DNA of 64,000 bases from Hyphomicrobiales bacterium (GCA_004144595.1 SEEM01000016.1:1-64000); one strand, 5' to 3'; positions 8,633-17,094 are shown, numbered from the stretch's first letter. Made by a program: numbers and translations. The notes: generated by a model not told the origin, from the letters alone.

Positions 8633-10078
8633 CTAGGAGCCAGCCGGAACCGCCGGCTCCGCGTGGCTCACCAGCCGGCAGACCTGCGGGCGGGCGAGGC
8701 GGACCGCGCGCTCGATCGCATCGACCGCGTGATGCACGGCCGCGACGTTCAACGCCGGGTCGACGCGGCAATGGTAGTTGACCACCAGTCCCTTGGCGGT
8801 CTGGCGCACGCGCACGCTGTGGATGTCGTGGATCGGGCCGGCGAGCTTCGCCGCTTCGCCCGCAAGCGCCTTGCCGATATCCTCGACGGTTTCCCAGGCG
8901 GCGTTATGGCCGGCGGGCTGGCCGGTCTCCATCGGTTCGATATGGGTCTCGACCTCGGTCTCGCCACCGAATTCGGCCCGGATCGCGCCTTCCAACCGGG
9001 TCGCGATCTCATGGGCTTCGCCGAGCGGCAGGCTCTGGTCGACCTCCATGTCCAGGCTGACCGAAAGCTTCCCGCCGATGCTGTGAACGGTGACGTGATG
9101 CACGGGAATCTTGAGCTTGAGCGCGATCAGCAGCACGCGCTCCAGCGCCGTCTCGTCGTCGACCTGCACCGGATCGGCCGTGATCGTGATCTCGGCGCCG
9201 GGCTCCGCCTTCGCGAGCGCGTCACCGAGTTGGGCCTTGATCGCCACCACCCGGTCGAGCGGCAGGGTCCTGGAGACGCTGATGCCGATCTCGCCATGGA
9301 TGCGGCCACCCACCGGCCTGATCCGCAGCCAGTTGATGCCGACGACGCTGGGGACGCCGCGCGCAGCCTCGCGCAGCTTCTCGCCGACGCCTTCGGGGGC
9401 GGCGTCCATCAACGTGTCGAGCACGCGCCGGGCGAGGCGATAGGCCGAGAAGGCGGTATAGGCCGCGATCGCGAAGGCGGCGGCGGTATCGGCCCGCTCG
9501 AAACCGTACCAGACGCCGATCAGGCCGATGAGCACCAGCGTCGAGCCGACGAAATCGGCCGAGAAATGGGTGGCCTCGCCTGCGAGCGCCTCGCTGCCGG
9601 TTTCCTTGGCGACCTTGGTCAGCGAGCGCCAGCGGATCGCGTCGACCGTCATCGAGAGCACGAGCACGCCGATGACGAGCGGCGTCACCGAGACGTGTTC
9701 GATGACGTTGGTCCAGAGCCGGTTGCCGGCCTCCCACAGGATAGCGCCGGCCAGCGTGAACAGGATCGCGGTCTCGACCAGCGCGGCGAGCGCCTCGACC
9801 TTGCCATGGCCGTAGTGATGCTCGTCATCGGCCGGCTTGTCGGAAGCACGGACCGCGAACCAGGTGAACAGCGTCGAGCCGACATCGACCAGCCCCTGCA
9901 GCGCATCGGTCAGCAGGGCGAGCGAGCCGGAGATGATGGCGCCGACGATCTTCGCCGCCGTCAGCAGGATCGTCGCCATCACCGAGATGATCGCGGCCCG
10001 CTGCTTGATCTGGGCTATCTGGGCGGGCGTGGCGCGCACGGCCGGTGCCGTTTCCGGCCCGTCTTGCGTTGTCGTCAT
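8633..10078 (-). CDS. Cation diffusion facilitator with enlarged C-terminal region
   Basis: A proton-driven exporter of divalent metals in the inner membrane. The CDF core occupies about residues 28-215, with HYGHGK at 88-93 after the second membrane segment and H171-x3-D175 in the fifth, the usual metal-site pair. The matching site in the second segment reads Q61-x3-D65 instead of the usual D or H at the first place. The protein has 481 residues where FieF/ZitB types have about 300. The extra length after the usual cytoplasmic ferredoxin-like domain appears to be two more domains of the same kind (about 335-395 and 415-475). The metal cannot be told from sequence. It is transcribed divergently from gloA. 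Confidence 0.88.
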   Translation of the reverse strand: MTTTQDGPETAPAVRATPAQIAQIKQRAAIISVMATILLTAAKIVGAIISGSLALLTDALQGLVDVGSTLFTWFAVRASDKPADDEHHYGHGKVEALAALVETAILFTLAGAILWEAGNRLWTNVIEHVSVTPLVIGVLVLSMTVDAIRWRSLTKVAKETGSEALAGEATHFSADFVGSTLVLIGLIGVWYGFERADTAAAFAIAAYTAFSAYRLARRVLDTLMDAAPEGVGEKLREAARGVPSVVGINWLRIRPVGGRIHGEIGISVSRTLPLDRVVAIKAQLGDALAKAEPGAEITITADPVQVDDETALERVLLIALKLKIPVHHVTVHSIGGKLSVSLDMEVDQSLPLGEAHEIATRLEGAIRAEFGGETEVETHIEPMETGQPAGHNAAWETVEDIGKALAGEAAKLAGPIHDIHSVRVRQTAKGLVVNYHCRVDPALNVAAVHHAVDAIERAVRLARPQVCRLVSHAEPAVPAGS

Positions 10079-10182
10079 GGCGCGTCCTGTTCAGATGGCT
10101 TGGCGATTTGGTCTGGAGTGCCGATGCTCTTGCCTGATTTAGGGAATGGATCAACCCTGCCACTCCACAACGAGGAAGACCG

Positions 10183-10632
10183 ATGCGATATCTCCACACC
10201 ATGGTGCGCGTGACCGATCTGGATCAGGCGCTGGATTTCTACGTCACCAAGTTCGGGCTGGTCGAAACCCGCCGCATCGAGAACGAGAAGGGCCGCTTCA
10301 CGCTGGTCTTCCTCGCCGCCCCGGACGATGTGGCCGGAGCGAAATCCGGTGCCTCGCGCGGCAGCCCGACGCTGGAGCTGACCTATAACTGGGACCCCGA
10401 AACCTATACCGGTGGCCGCAATTTCGGTCATCTCGCCTATGAGGTCGACGACATCTACGCACTCTGCGACAAGCTGATGAAGGCCGGTGTCACCATCAAC
10501 CGCCCGCCGCGCGACGGCAACATGGCCTTCATCCGCTCGCCCGACAACATCTCCATCGAGATTCTCCAGAAGGGCGAGCCTAAAGCCCCGGCCGAGCCGT
10601 GGGCGAGCATGCAGAACACCGGGAACTGGTGA
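10183..10632 (+). CDS. gloA: Lactoylglutathione lyase (glyoxalase I)
   Basis: GloA converts the hemithioacetal of methylglyoxal and glutathione into S-lactoylglutathione, the first step of methylglyoxal detoxification. The 149-residue protein has two VOC beta-alpha-beta-beta-beta units. The four metal ligands of the family are all visible: His5, Glu65 (in LELTYNW), His83 (in FGHLAYEV) and Glu126 (in ISIEIL). The region [13 protein letters not shown] is typical of GloA. The ATG follows a good acaacgaggaag ribosome site. The sugar kinase frame begins within a few bases of its stop, suggesting co-transcription. Confidence 0.95.
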   Translation: MRYLHTMVRVTDLDQALDFYVTKFGLVETRRIENEKGRFTLVFLAAPDDVAGAKSGASRGSPTLELTYNWDPETYTGGRNFGHLAYEVDDIYALCDKLMKAGVTINRPPRDGNMAFIRSPDNISIEILQKGEPKAPAEPWASMQNTGNW

Positions 10633-10636
10633 GGCC

Positions 10637-11533
10637 TTGGCCGGCGTCTTCTGCCTGGGCATCGCGACGCTGGACTATGTCTACAGCGTCGAGACGATGC
10701 CGACTCGCGGCGAGAAATACCGCTCGCGCGGGCTCGCCGTCGTCGGGGGCGGCTGCGCCGGCAATGCCTCGGTCGCGGTCGCGCGGCTCAGCGGCGCGTG
10801 TTGGCTGGCGACGCGTCTGGCCGATGACCTGACCGGCGACCAGATCGTCGCCGATCTCGAATCGGAAGGCGTCGATGCCGGCTTTGCCCGTCGGGTTGCG
10901 GGCCTGCGCTCGCCGGTTTCGGCCATCCTGGTCGATGCCGAGGGCGAGCGCATGGTGATCTCCTATTCCGATCCGGCCATGCCGGAAGATATCGCCTGGT
11001 TGCCATCGCGGTTGCCTGCGGGGGCAGGCGCCGTGCTCGCCGATACCCGCTGGGGGGAGGGCGCGCTTGCCGCCCTGAAGCTCGCCCGCGCCGCCGGTGT
11101 GCCCGGTGTGCTGGACGGCGACCGCAAGCCGCCGCATCCCGATCTCGTGGGCACGGCGAGCCATGTCGCCTTCAGTCAGCAGGCCTTGCGCGAGATTTCG
11201 GGCGAGGACGATCCGCGCGCGGGCCTTGTGAAGACGGCAGCCGGCCTCCCGACCTGGCTTGCGGTGACGCTCGGCAAGGACGGCGTGCTCTTCGTCGACG
11301 GCGGTGAGGTCCGGCACAGCCCGGCCTTCGCCGTCGAGACAGTCGATACGCTCGGTGCCGGCGATGTCTGGCACGGCGCCTTTGCGCTCGCGCTGGCTGA
11401 AGGGCAGGGCGAACCGGCGGCGATCCGCTTCGCCTCGGCCGCTGCCGCGATCAAATGCACGCGCTTCGGCGGGCGCAGCGGCGCACCGACGCGCGACGAG
11501 GTGGAGCGCTTTCTCGCGCAGGCCGGCGGCTAG
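10637..11533 (+). CDS. PfkB-family carbohydrate kinase, YihV-like
   Basis: An ATP-dependent kinase of the ribokinase/PfkB family, about 298 residues. The substrate-side glycines are in VVGGGCAGNASVAVARL. The ATP/catalytic signature DTLGAGDVWHGA carries the conserved GAGD aspartate. VLADTRWGEGA, VLDGD, HVAFS and CTRFGGRSG resemble E. coli YihV (sulfofructose kinase) more than ribokinase. No other sulfoglycolysis gene is nearby, so the substrate is open. No ATG suits the N-terminus. The TTG at 10637, five bases after the gloA stop, gives a natural start for the VFCLGIATLDYVY strand. The open frame runs further upstream only by overlapping gloA. Confidence 0.88.
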   Translation: MAGVFCLGIATLDYVYSVETMPTRGEKYRSRGLAVVGGGCAGNASVAVARLSGACWLATRLADDLTGDQIVADLESEGVDAGFARRVAGLRSPVSAILVDAEGERMVISYSDPAMPEDIAWLPSRLPAGAGAVLADTRWGEGALAALKLARAAGVPGVLDGDRKPPHPDLVGTASHVAFSQQALREISGEDDPRAGLVKTAAGLPTWLAVTLGKDGVLFVDGGEVRHSPAFAVETVDTLGAGDVWHGAFALALAEGQGEPAAIRFASAAAAIKCTRFGGRSGAPTRDEVERFLAQAGG

Positions 11534-11647
11534 CTGGTCGATCGCTGCCCAACTTCCGTCTCTCCAGCGTCGCGCAGCCGTCACGCGCGTCGGGCATCTG
11601 ACCCGGCGCGCGCTGCCGCGCATCGGTCGAGGTCAGGAGAGAGCATC

Positions 11648-11971
11648 ATGCTGGCGATCCGGGGTCTGAAATGCATCTATGACACCACGGGAAAGGGTTG
11701 GTCGATCGAGCTCGTCCTCAGGGCCGATGGAGAAGAGGCGGTGCGTCGCTTCGATGTCGACGGCCCCGACGATGCCGAACTCTTGATCGAAGCCTTCGAG
11801 GATTCCTCTGCCAGCGCCTTCGATCCGGAGACGGGCGAGATCGTCTTCGGCTACGAGTATCTCGAACTCGACGAAGAGGATGAGGAAGACGAAGAGGGCG
11901 AGGCCGAGGACGACGGCGAGGACGAAGAGGATGCCGACGCTTCCGAGGCGAACGAGAAGCCGAAGGGCTGA
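11648..11971 (+). CDS. Small protein with extreme acidic C-terminal tail, unknown function
   Basis: I do not recognise a family name. The 107 residues fall into a compact first ~75 (MLAIRGLKCIYDTTGKGWSI and FDPETGEIVFGYEYLEL, likely beta-rich) and a last ~30 made almost wholly of Asp and Glu. No signal peptide or membrane segment is visible. The ATG follows gtcaggagagagcatc, a good ribosome site, and a terminator hairpin lies 45 bp downstream, so it is probably a single-gene unit. The acidic tail could bind a basic protein or metal; that is a guess. Confidence 0.75.
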   Translation: MLAIRGLKCIYDTTGKGWSIELVLRADGEEAVRRFDVDGPDDAELLIEAFEDSSASAFDPETGEIVFGYEYLELDEEDEEDEEGEAEDDGEDEEDADASEANEKPKG

Positions 11972-12016
11972 AGCCGAACCTCCCGCGGCGCCATCTCGCC
12001 CCGGCAATGACGATGA

Positions 12017-12044
12017 GCCCGGAGAGGTGATAGCCTCGCCGGGC
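12017..12044 (+). terminator. Probable terminator of the acidic-tail gene
   Basis: The arms gcccgg and ccgggc, plus inner gagg and cctc separated by one mismatch, form a stem around a 6-base loop (tgatag). It is followed by attctcgttt, a short T-containing stretch, and lies 45 bp after the stop. Confidence 0.55.
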
Positions 12045-12090
12045 ATTCTCGTTTCGGTGGCGGCTGCCATCGCTGCAATCTGCGGAACGC

Positions 12091-12134
12091 ACGAGACTTA
12101 ATGACAGGCACGGCGAGACTTTATGACAGGCAGG
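12091..12134 (+). repeat. Imperfect 22-bp tandem duplication at a translation start
   Basis: Two adjacent 22-bp units (12091-12112 and 12113-12134) share gagact-t-atgacaggca and differ at three places. Each holds an ATG. The first (12101) is in frame with the DUF1003 gene. The second (12123) opens a five-codon frame that ends at the TGA overlapping the ATG at 12137. Confidence 0.65.
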
Positions 12135-12136
12135 GA

Positions 12137-13027
12137 ATGACACAGGAACAGGATGACGATCGGGTCGCGGAGGCGCCGTCGGCCTCGTCGCGCGCGACCC
12201 TGGCTGATCCGGCGAGCGCCGCTGCGGCGGCCAGCAAGAAGCGCGGAACCTGCGCCATCAGCGGCCAGGAGATGGCGCGCCGCAACCTCGTCGAGGTCGG
12301 CACGCTGCGCCCGGCGTTGGCGGACCATATCCGCAACGATTTCCCGGATATGCCCGATCACGCGCTGATCAGCCTGAAGGAACTCGCGCGCTATCGTACC
12401 CGCTATGTCGAGGAGATCCTGCGCGAGGAACACGGCGAATATTCCGATCTCGACCGCGAGGTTGCCGAAAGCATCGCCCAGCAGGAAACCATCGCCGAGA
12501 ACACCGATGACGATTTCGAGGAGCACCGCACGCTCGGCGAGCGCTTTTCGGATAATCTCGCGAACTTCGGCGGTTCCTGGGCCTTCCTGATCAGCTTTGG
12601 CGTGGTGCTGGTCGTCTGGATGGCGATCAACGCGCTGATGGGCGATCTGAAGGCCTTTGACCCCTATCCCTTCATCCTGCTCAACCTTGTCCTGTCCTGC
12701 ATCGCGGCGGTGCAGGCACCGATCATCATGATGAGTCAGAAACGCAAGGATTCGAAAGACAGGCTGCGTTCGCTCAACGATTACCAGGTCAACCTCAAGG
12801 CTGAGCTCGAGATCAGGCATCTGCACGAGAAGATGGACCATCTCGTTACGCGGCAATGGCAGCGCCTGGCCGAAATCCAGCAGGTCCAGTTGGAGATGAT
12901 GCAGGAAACGCGGTTGCCGCAGGCGCGCGCAAAGCGGCGCAAGAAGCCGGCAGCCAAGAAGAAGCGTACGAAACCGGTCGAGGCGCTGGCTGCTCCCCCG
13001 TCAGAAAAGCCGGAAGGCGAAGCTTAG
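12137..13027 (+). CDS. DUF1003 family membrane protein
   Basis: A cytoplasmic-membrane protein of unknown role in the DUF1003 family. The N-terminal third contains CAISGQEMARRNLVEVGTLRP, typical of the longer family members. Two membrane segments follow (WAFLISFGVVLVVWMAI and the stretch around FILLNLVLSCIAAV), then MMSQKRKDSKDR and a helical, coiled-coil-prone part. The last ~35 residues are strongly basic (AKRRKKPAAKKKR). The ATG at 12137 has aggcaggg upstream at a workable distance. The in-frame ATG at 12101 would add 12 residues but has no clear ribosome site. It is a lone gene, with the next start 70 bp away. Confidence 0.88.
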   Translation: MTQEQDDDRVAEAPSASSRATLADPASAAAAASKKRGTCAISGQEMARRNLVEVGTLRPALADHIRNDFPDMPDHALISLKELARYRTRYVEEILREEHGEYSDLDREVAESIAQQETIAENTDDDFEEHRTLGERFSDNLANFGGSWAFLISFGVVLVVWMAINALMGDLKAFDPYPFILLNLVLSCIAAVQAPIIMMSQKRKDSKDRLRSLNDYQVNLKAELEIRHLHEKMDHLVTRQWQRLAEIQQVQLEMMQETRLPQARAKRRKKPAAKKKRTKPVEALAAPPSEKPEGEA

Positions 13028-13094
13028 CCGCCCTTCGCTTGACTCGCCATCCTCCCGCCGGTCTCTTCGTCGGCAAACGAATCCGCTCGGGAGG

Positions 13095-14129
13095 ATGATG
13101 ATGGTTGCTTCGCGTTTTGCGCCCGCTGGCGCGCTGTTTGCCGGGCTGGCTTTCACGGCCCCGGCCTTCGCACAGGGCCAGGTCACGGTCTATTGCTCGA
13201 TCCTCGAGGAGCAGTGCCGCGAGGGCGCGGCGATGTTCGAGAAGGCGACCGGCATCAAGGTCGCCATGGTCCGCAAGAGCACCGGCGAGGTCTATGCGCA
13301 GGTCAAGGCCGAGGCCAGTAATCCGCGTGGCGACGTCTGGTGGGGCGGGCCGGGCGAGCCGCATCTCCAGGCGGCCGATGAAGGCCTGCTCGACGAGTAC
13401 AAGTCACCGAAGCTGCCGGAGCTGCATGATTGGGCGCAGCGCCATGCCGAGCAGTCGAAGTTCCGCACCAACGGCATCTATCTCGGCGCGCTCGGCGTCG
13501 GCTACAACACCGAGGTCCTGAAGAAGAAGGGCATCGCCGCGCCGAAATGCTGGGCCGACCTGCTCGATCCGAAGCTCCGCGACGAAGTCCAGATCGCCGA
13601 TCCCAGCTCCTCTGGCACGGCCTATGTCTTCCTGGCGACCACGGTGCAGCGCCTCGGTGAGGAGAAGGGCTTCGAGTACCTCAAGGCCCTGCACAAGAAC
13701 ATCAGCCAGTACACCAAGTCCGGCATCGCCCCGGTCAAGGCGGCGGCGCTCGGCGAGACGGCGGTCGGCATCGCCTTCATCCACGACATGCTGACGCAGA
13801 AGCTGCAGGGCGCGCCGATCGAGACCGTCGCCCCCTGCGAGGGCACCGGCTACGAAACCGGCTCGGTTTCGATCATCAAGGGCGGCAAGAACCCCGAAGC
13901 CGCGCGCAAGTTCGTCGATTTCACGCTCTCGCCCGATGCCCAGAACATCAATGCGAAGCTGAAGATCAACTCGATCCCCTCGAACAAGAATTCGCTGCTC
14001 TCGCCGGACGCACCGAAATTCTCGGAAATGAAGCTGATCGGCTACGACACGCCGCGCTGGGGCTCGCCGGCCGAGCGCTCGCGCCTGCTCAAGAAGTTCG
14101 ACACCGAGGTCAAGGCGCTGCCGCGCTGA
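13095..14129 (+). CDS. Periplasmic binding protein of an ABC transporter (iron/AfuA-like)
   Basis: A secreted solute-binding protein of 344 residues. The signal peptide has a basic start, an Ala/Leu-rich core and cleavage near APAFAQG. The mature part begins with VTVYCSILEEQC and contains MFEKATGIKV, GDVWWGG, GVGYNTEVLKKKG and GNPRGD-like elements seen in Fe(III)-binding (AfuA/FbpA/FutA-type) and related binding proteins. The ligand cannot be assigned. No permease or ATPase lies beside it, so it must work with a transporter elsewhere or be a relic. The start has gggagg upstream. Two ATGs lie in tandem, with 13098 the alternative. Confidence 0.88.
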   Translation: MMMVASRFAPAGALFAGLAFTAPAFAQGQVTVYCSILEEQCREGAAMFEKATGIKVAMVRKSTGEVYAQVKAEASNPRGDVWWGGPGEPHLQAADEGLLDEYKSPKLPELHDWAQRHAEQSKFRTNGIYLGALGVGYNTEVLKKKGIAAPKCWADLLDPKLRDEVQIADPSSSGTAYVFLATTVQRLGEEKGFEYLKALHKNISQYTKSGIAPVKAAALGETAVGIAFIHDMLTQKLQGAPIETVAPCEGTGYETGSVSIIKGGKNPEAARKFVDFTLSPDAQNINAKLKINSIPSNKNSLLSPDAPKFSEMKLIGYDTPRWGSPAERSRLLKKFDTEVKALPR

Positions 14130-14242
14130 GGCCACCCGCGACATCCAAGCTTGGTAGCGCGGCCGTCGGTTTATGCTACTAAGCTGCGATCCGGGCCTTG
14201 GCGCGCGTGGCGCCTTGGCCTCAAGCCATGGGACCGCTGCCG

Positions 14243-14929
14243 ATGCTTCGCGCCACCTCCGTCCTTCGCAAGGCCGCCGTCAAGGCCGAGCGCGTCGTCG
14301 ATACGCTGGCCCTCGGCCACCGCGACCGCACGATCAATGGCGTGAGCGTTCGAGCGACCGGGGGGCTGGAACTCGCGATCGCGCTCGACAAGGCGACGGT
14401 GCTGAACGATGGCGACGCGCTGAAGCTGGAAGACGGCGCGCTCGTTCAGATCAAGGCCGCGCCGGAAAGCCTGCTTGAGATCCGCGCCGAGAACCCGCTG
14501 CGGCTGGTGCGCCTCGCCTGGCATCTCGGCGGCCATCACGTCCCGGCCGAGATGACGGCCGATGCTCTCTATGTCCCGAACGACGCCGCGCTCGGCGAGC
14601 TGGTGCGTGGGCAGGGCTGTTCGATGACGGTGGTCGATCGCCCGTTTCAGCCGGAAGCAGAAGTCCACCATCACGCCCATGGCGATGATTGCGGCTGCGG
14701 GCACGACCATCACCACGATGGCCAAGACCATCACGATCATCATCATGGGCATGACCACGCGCATCATGGCCATGATCACGCGCATGACCACAAGCACGAG
14801 CATCAGCATGCCCATGGCGAGGGTTGCGGCGGCGGCCATGACCACGATCATCACGGCCATGGCCAGCATGATCACGGTCACGGCCATGGCGCCGCGCATG
14901 GCCACAAGGGCCACTCGCACGATCACTGA
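14243..14929 (+). CDS. ureE: Urease accessory protein UreE with long His-rich tail
   Basis: UreE is the nickel chaperone that feeds the metal to urease. The first ~138 of 228 residues match its N-terminal peptide-binding domain (RTINGVSVRATGG, DGDALKLEDGALVQIKAAPE) and the metal-binding domain (LAWHLGGHHVPAEM, followed by VRGQGCSMTVVDRPF). The last ~90 residues contain about 39 histidines with Asp and Gly between, far more than the short His tail usual in UreE. No ureA, B, C, D, F or G gene is in the window. The ATG at 14243 matches the family start; the frame is open 15 codons further upstream. Confidence 0.92.
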   Translation: MLRATSVLRKAAVKAERVVDTLALGHRDRTINGVSVRATGGLELAIALDKATVLNDGDALKLEDGALVQIKAAPESLLEIRAENPLRLVRLAWHLGGHHVPAEMTADALYVPNDAALGELVRGQGCSMTVVDRPFQPEAEVHHHAHGDDCGCGHDHHHDGQDHHDHHHGHDHAHHGHDHAHDHKHEHQHAHGEGCGGGHDHDHHGHGQHDHGHGHGAAHGHKGHSHDH

Positions 14930-14960
14930 GGCGCTTTCCAGAAGGCGCAGATACCGCGGG

Positions 14961-15107
14961 GAACCCTCTCCCGGAGGGAGAGGGTAGGGTGAGGGGTAGG
15001 GCCCTCGCCGAATTTGCTGTGAGGTGGTCGCTGCTGCGCTGAGGCCGACCCCTTGCTGGTCCAGCGGCCTGCACCTCACCCCTACCCCTCTCCTTACGGG
15101 AGAGAGG
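14961..15107. repeat. Palindromic intergenic repeat (family 3)
   Basis: On the left is the hairpin accctctccc-gga-gggagagggt followed by agggtgaggggtaggg. On the right the complement cctcacccctacccctctcc runs into a second hairpin (ctctcc-ttac-gggagag). Left and right halves are thus inverted copies around a 70-bp centre. It separates the convergent ureE and uxuA genes and can serve both as terminator. Confidence 0.75.
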
Positions 15108-15141
15108 ATTCCGCGCTTCTATGTCGAAGGAGGGCGAACAT

Positions 15142-16338
15142 TCAGGCCGCGTAACCCTTGACCTGCGCCAGCGCGGTCATCACGCCGCGCAGTTCCGCGA
15201 GACCGCGCAGGCGCCCGACGGCGGGATAGCCCGGGAAGCTGCCCTTGCCGACATCGTCGAGCAGTTCGTGGCCATGGTCAGGCCGCATCGGGATCTGCCA
15301 GGCGGCAAGGTCGGCGGCCTTGCGACGCTGCTCCTCGGCCATCAGCGCGTCGACCAGCGCGACCATATCGGTATCGCCGCCGAGATGTTCGGCCTCCATG
15401 AAGGAGCCGTCCGGGTCCTTGGCGACATTGCGCAGATGCGCGAACCAGATCCTGTCGGCGAAGCGCCGGGCGATCTGGGGCACATCGTTTTTCGGATTGG
15501 CGCCGAGCGAGCCCGAGCACAGCGTCAGTCCGTTCGCAGGGGATTCGACCGAGCCGAGGATGTGGGCGATATCCTCCTCGGTCGAGCAGATCCGCGGCAG
15601 GCCGAAAAGCGAGCGCGGCGGATCGTCGGGATGGATGCACATCCGGATGCCGACCTCCTCGGCTGTCGGGATGATCGCCTCGAGGAAGCGCTTCAGATTG
15701 GCGCGCAGCTTGTCATGGGTCATGCCGGCATAGCGATCGAGGATGCGGGCGAGGCCGGGCAGGTCGTAGCGGTCGAAGGCGCCGGGCAGGCCGGCCATGA
15801 CGCTTGAGAGCAGACGGTCGCGATCGGCCGGCGAGGACTCTTCGAACCAAGCCTTGGCCTGGTCCATCACCTCGGCCGAATGGCCCTCGTCGGCGCCCTT
15901 GCGCTTCAGCATGAAATGATCGAGCGCGACATATTCGTGCAGGTTGAAGCGCAGCGCCGTGCCGCCGCCCGGCAATTTGTGGGCGAGTTCGGTCCGGGTC
16001 CAGTCCAGCACCGGCATGAAGTTGTAGCAGATCACCTCAAGGCCGCAGGCGGCGAGATTGCGCATCGACTGGCGGTAGTTCTCGAAGACGTTTTCGAGAT
16101 CGCCCTCGCCGATCTTGACGCTCTCATGGATCGGCAGGCTCTCGACCACCTTCCATTCCAGGCCGAGGCTCTTGTCGGAGCGAACGATGGCCTGGCGCTT
16201 CTCGATCTCCTCGACGCTCCAGACCACCCCATAGGGGATCTGGTGCAGCGCATTGACGATGCCGGTCGCACCCGCCTGCCGGGCCTGCGCCAGAGTCACG
16301 ACATCGTCCGGCCCGAACCAGCGCCAGCATTGTTCCAT
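15142..16338 (-). CDS. uxuA: Mannonate dehydratase
   Basis: UxuA dehydrates D-mannonate to 2-keto-3-deoxygluconate in hexuronate breakdown. The 398-residue protein starts MEQCWRWFGPDD and contains GIVNALHQIPYG, VICYNFMPVLDWTRT, the metal-site region CIHPDDPPR, LCSGSLGAN and IRPDHGH-like MRPDHGHELLDD, all typical of the family, at the usual length. The frame extends 57 codons upstream of the chosen ATG, but that part is arginine-rich and overlaps the end of the GntR gene, so it is not coding. It follows the GntR gene by 43 bp on the same strand, and the two are likely co-transcribed. Confidence 0.95.
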   Translation of the reverse strand: MEQCWRWFGPDDVVTLAQARQAGATGIVNALHQIPYGVVWSVEEIEKRQAIVRSDKSLGLEWKVVESLPIHESVKIGEGDLENVFENYRQSMRNLAACGLEVICYNFMPVLDWTRTELAHKLPGGGTALRFNLHEYVALDHFMLKRKGADEGHSAEVMDQAKAWFEESSPADRDRLLSSVMAGLPGAFDRYDLPGLARILDRYAGMTHDKLRANLKRFLEAIIPTAEEVGIRMCIHPDDPPRSLFGLPRICSTEEDIAHILGSVESPANGLTLCSGSLGANPKNDVPQIARRFADRIWFAHLRNVAKDPDGSFMEAEHLGGDTDMVALVDALMAEEQRRKAADLAAWQIPMRPDHGHELLDDVGKGSFPGYPAVGRLRGLAELRGVMTALAQVKGYAA

Positions 16339-16381
16339 GTTGTGATATCCTTGTCGGAAATGTCGCTGTGCGGGACGGGCG

Positions 16382-17077
16382 TCAGGAGGCTTCGTGGGCG
16401 AGCCGGGAATCGTCGAAGGCGTCCGCATGGTTCTTCGCGATCGTGTCGATCGTCGCGAAGACCGTGCGCAGATGCGCGCGCATCGCGGCTTCCGCGCCTC
16501 TCGCGTCATGCTTCATGACGCAGGCCGCGATGATCCTGTGCTCGTTCAGGATCACCTCGGACCAGGACGGTGTCTCCAGCGACAGGCAGCGCACCCGGTC
16601 CATCTGGGCCTTCACACCCTCGATCATGCTCCAGACGGCGCGGTGGCCGGCGATGCGCGAGATCTCGGCATGGAACACCTCGTCGAGCCGGAAGATCTCC
16701 GAGAGATCCTGTCGCCTCACGGCCTCGGCCTGTTCCTCGACCTGGGCGGCGAGCCGGCGGCAATCGGCATCGCCGATGCGCTGCGCGGCCAGCACCACGG
16801 TCCGGCATTCCAGCGTCTCCCGCACGAACTGGCTGTCACGGACGGCGGCGAGGTCGATCGGCGCCACGAAAGTGCCGACCTGCGGGACCGCGACCAGAAA
16901 GCCTTCGTCGACCAGGCGCTTGAACGCTTCGCGCACCGGCGTGCGGCTGACGCCGAAGCGCATGGCCATCCGCGCCTCCGACATCGCCTCGCGCGGTTTC
17001 AGGGCGCCGCTGATCACATCGCTGCGCAGCACGCTGTAGATCTGGTCCGTGCTGTGACGGGTTGCAGGGTGGGCCAT
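16382..17077 (-). CDS. GntR-family transcriptional regulator (FCD type)
   Basis: A DNA-binding regulator of the FadR/UxuR branch, 231 residues. The N-terminal winged helix has MSEARMAMRFGVSRTPVREA, followed by the typical DEGFLV turn. The C-terminal helical FCD domain (about 90-220) has the His/Asp positions DEVFHAEI, AGHRAVW and NEHRIIAA that bind a metal and an acid ligand. It lies between uxuA (same strand) and a divergent ABC importer, so it probably represses both and is released by a sugar acid. A perfect 12-bp palindrome 18 bp before its start is the likely operator. The upstream extension of the frame is proline-rich and is rejected. Confidence 0.92.
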   Translation of the reverse strand: MAHPATRHSTDQIYSVLRSDVISGALKPREAMSEARMAMRFGVSRTPVREAFKRLVDEGFLVAVPQVGTFVAPIDLAAVRDSQFVRETLECRTVVLAAQRIGDADCRRLAAQVEEQAEAVRRQDLSEIFRLDEVFHAEISRIAGHRAVWSMIEGVKAQMDRVRCLSLETPSWSEVILNEHRIIAACVMKHDARGAEAAMRAHLRTVFATIDTIAKNHADAFDDSRLAHEAS

Positions 17078-17094
17078 TGCCAAGCTCTCGACGA

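Noticed and set aside
14243-14929. Urease gene cluster
   Set aside because: Only ureE is present; neighbours are a binding protein and the convergent uxuA.
15142-16509. Longer start for uxuA at 16509
   Set aside because: The extra 57 residues are Arg/Ser-rich, overlap the GntR coding end and have no counterpart in mannonate dehydratases.
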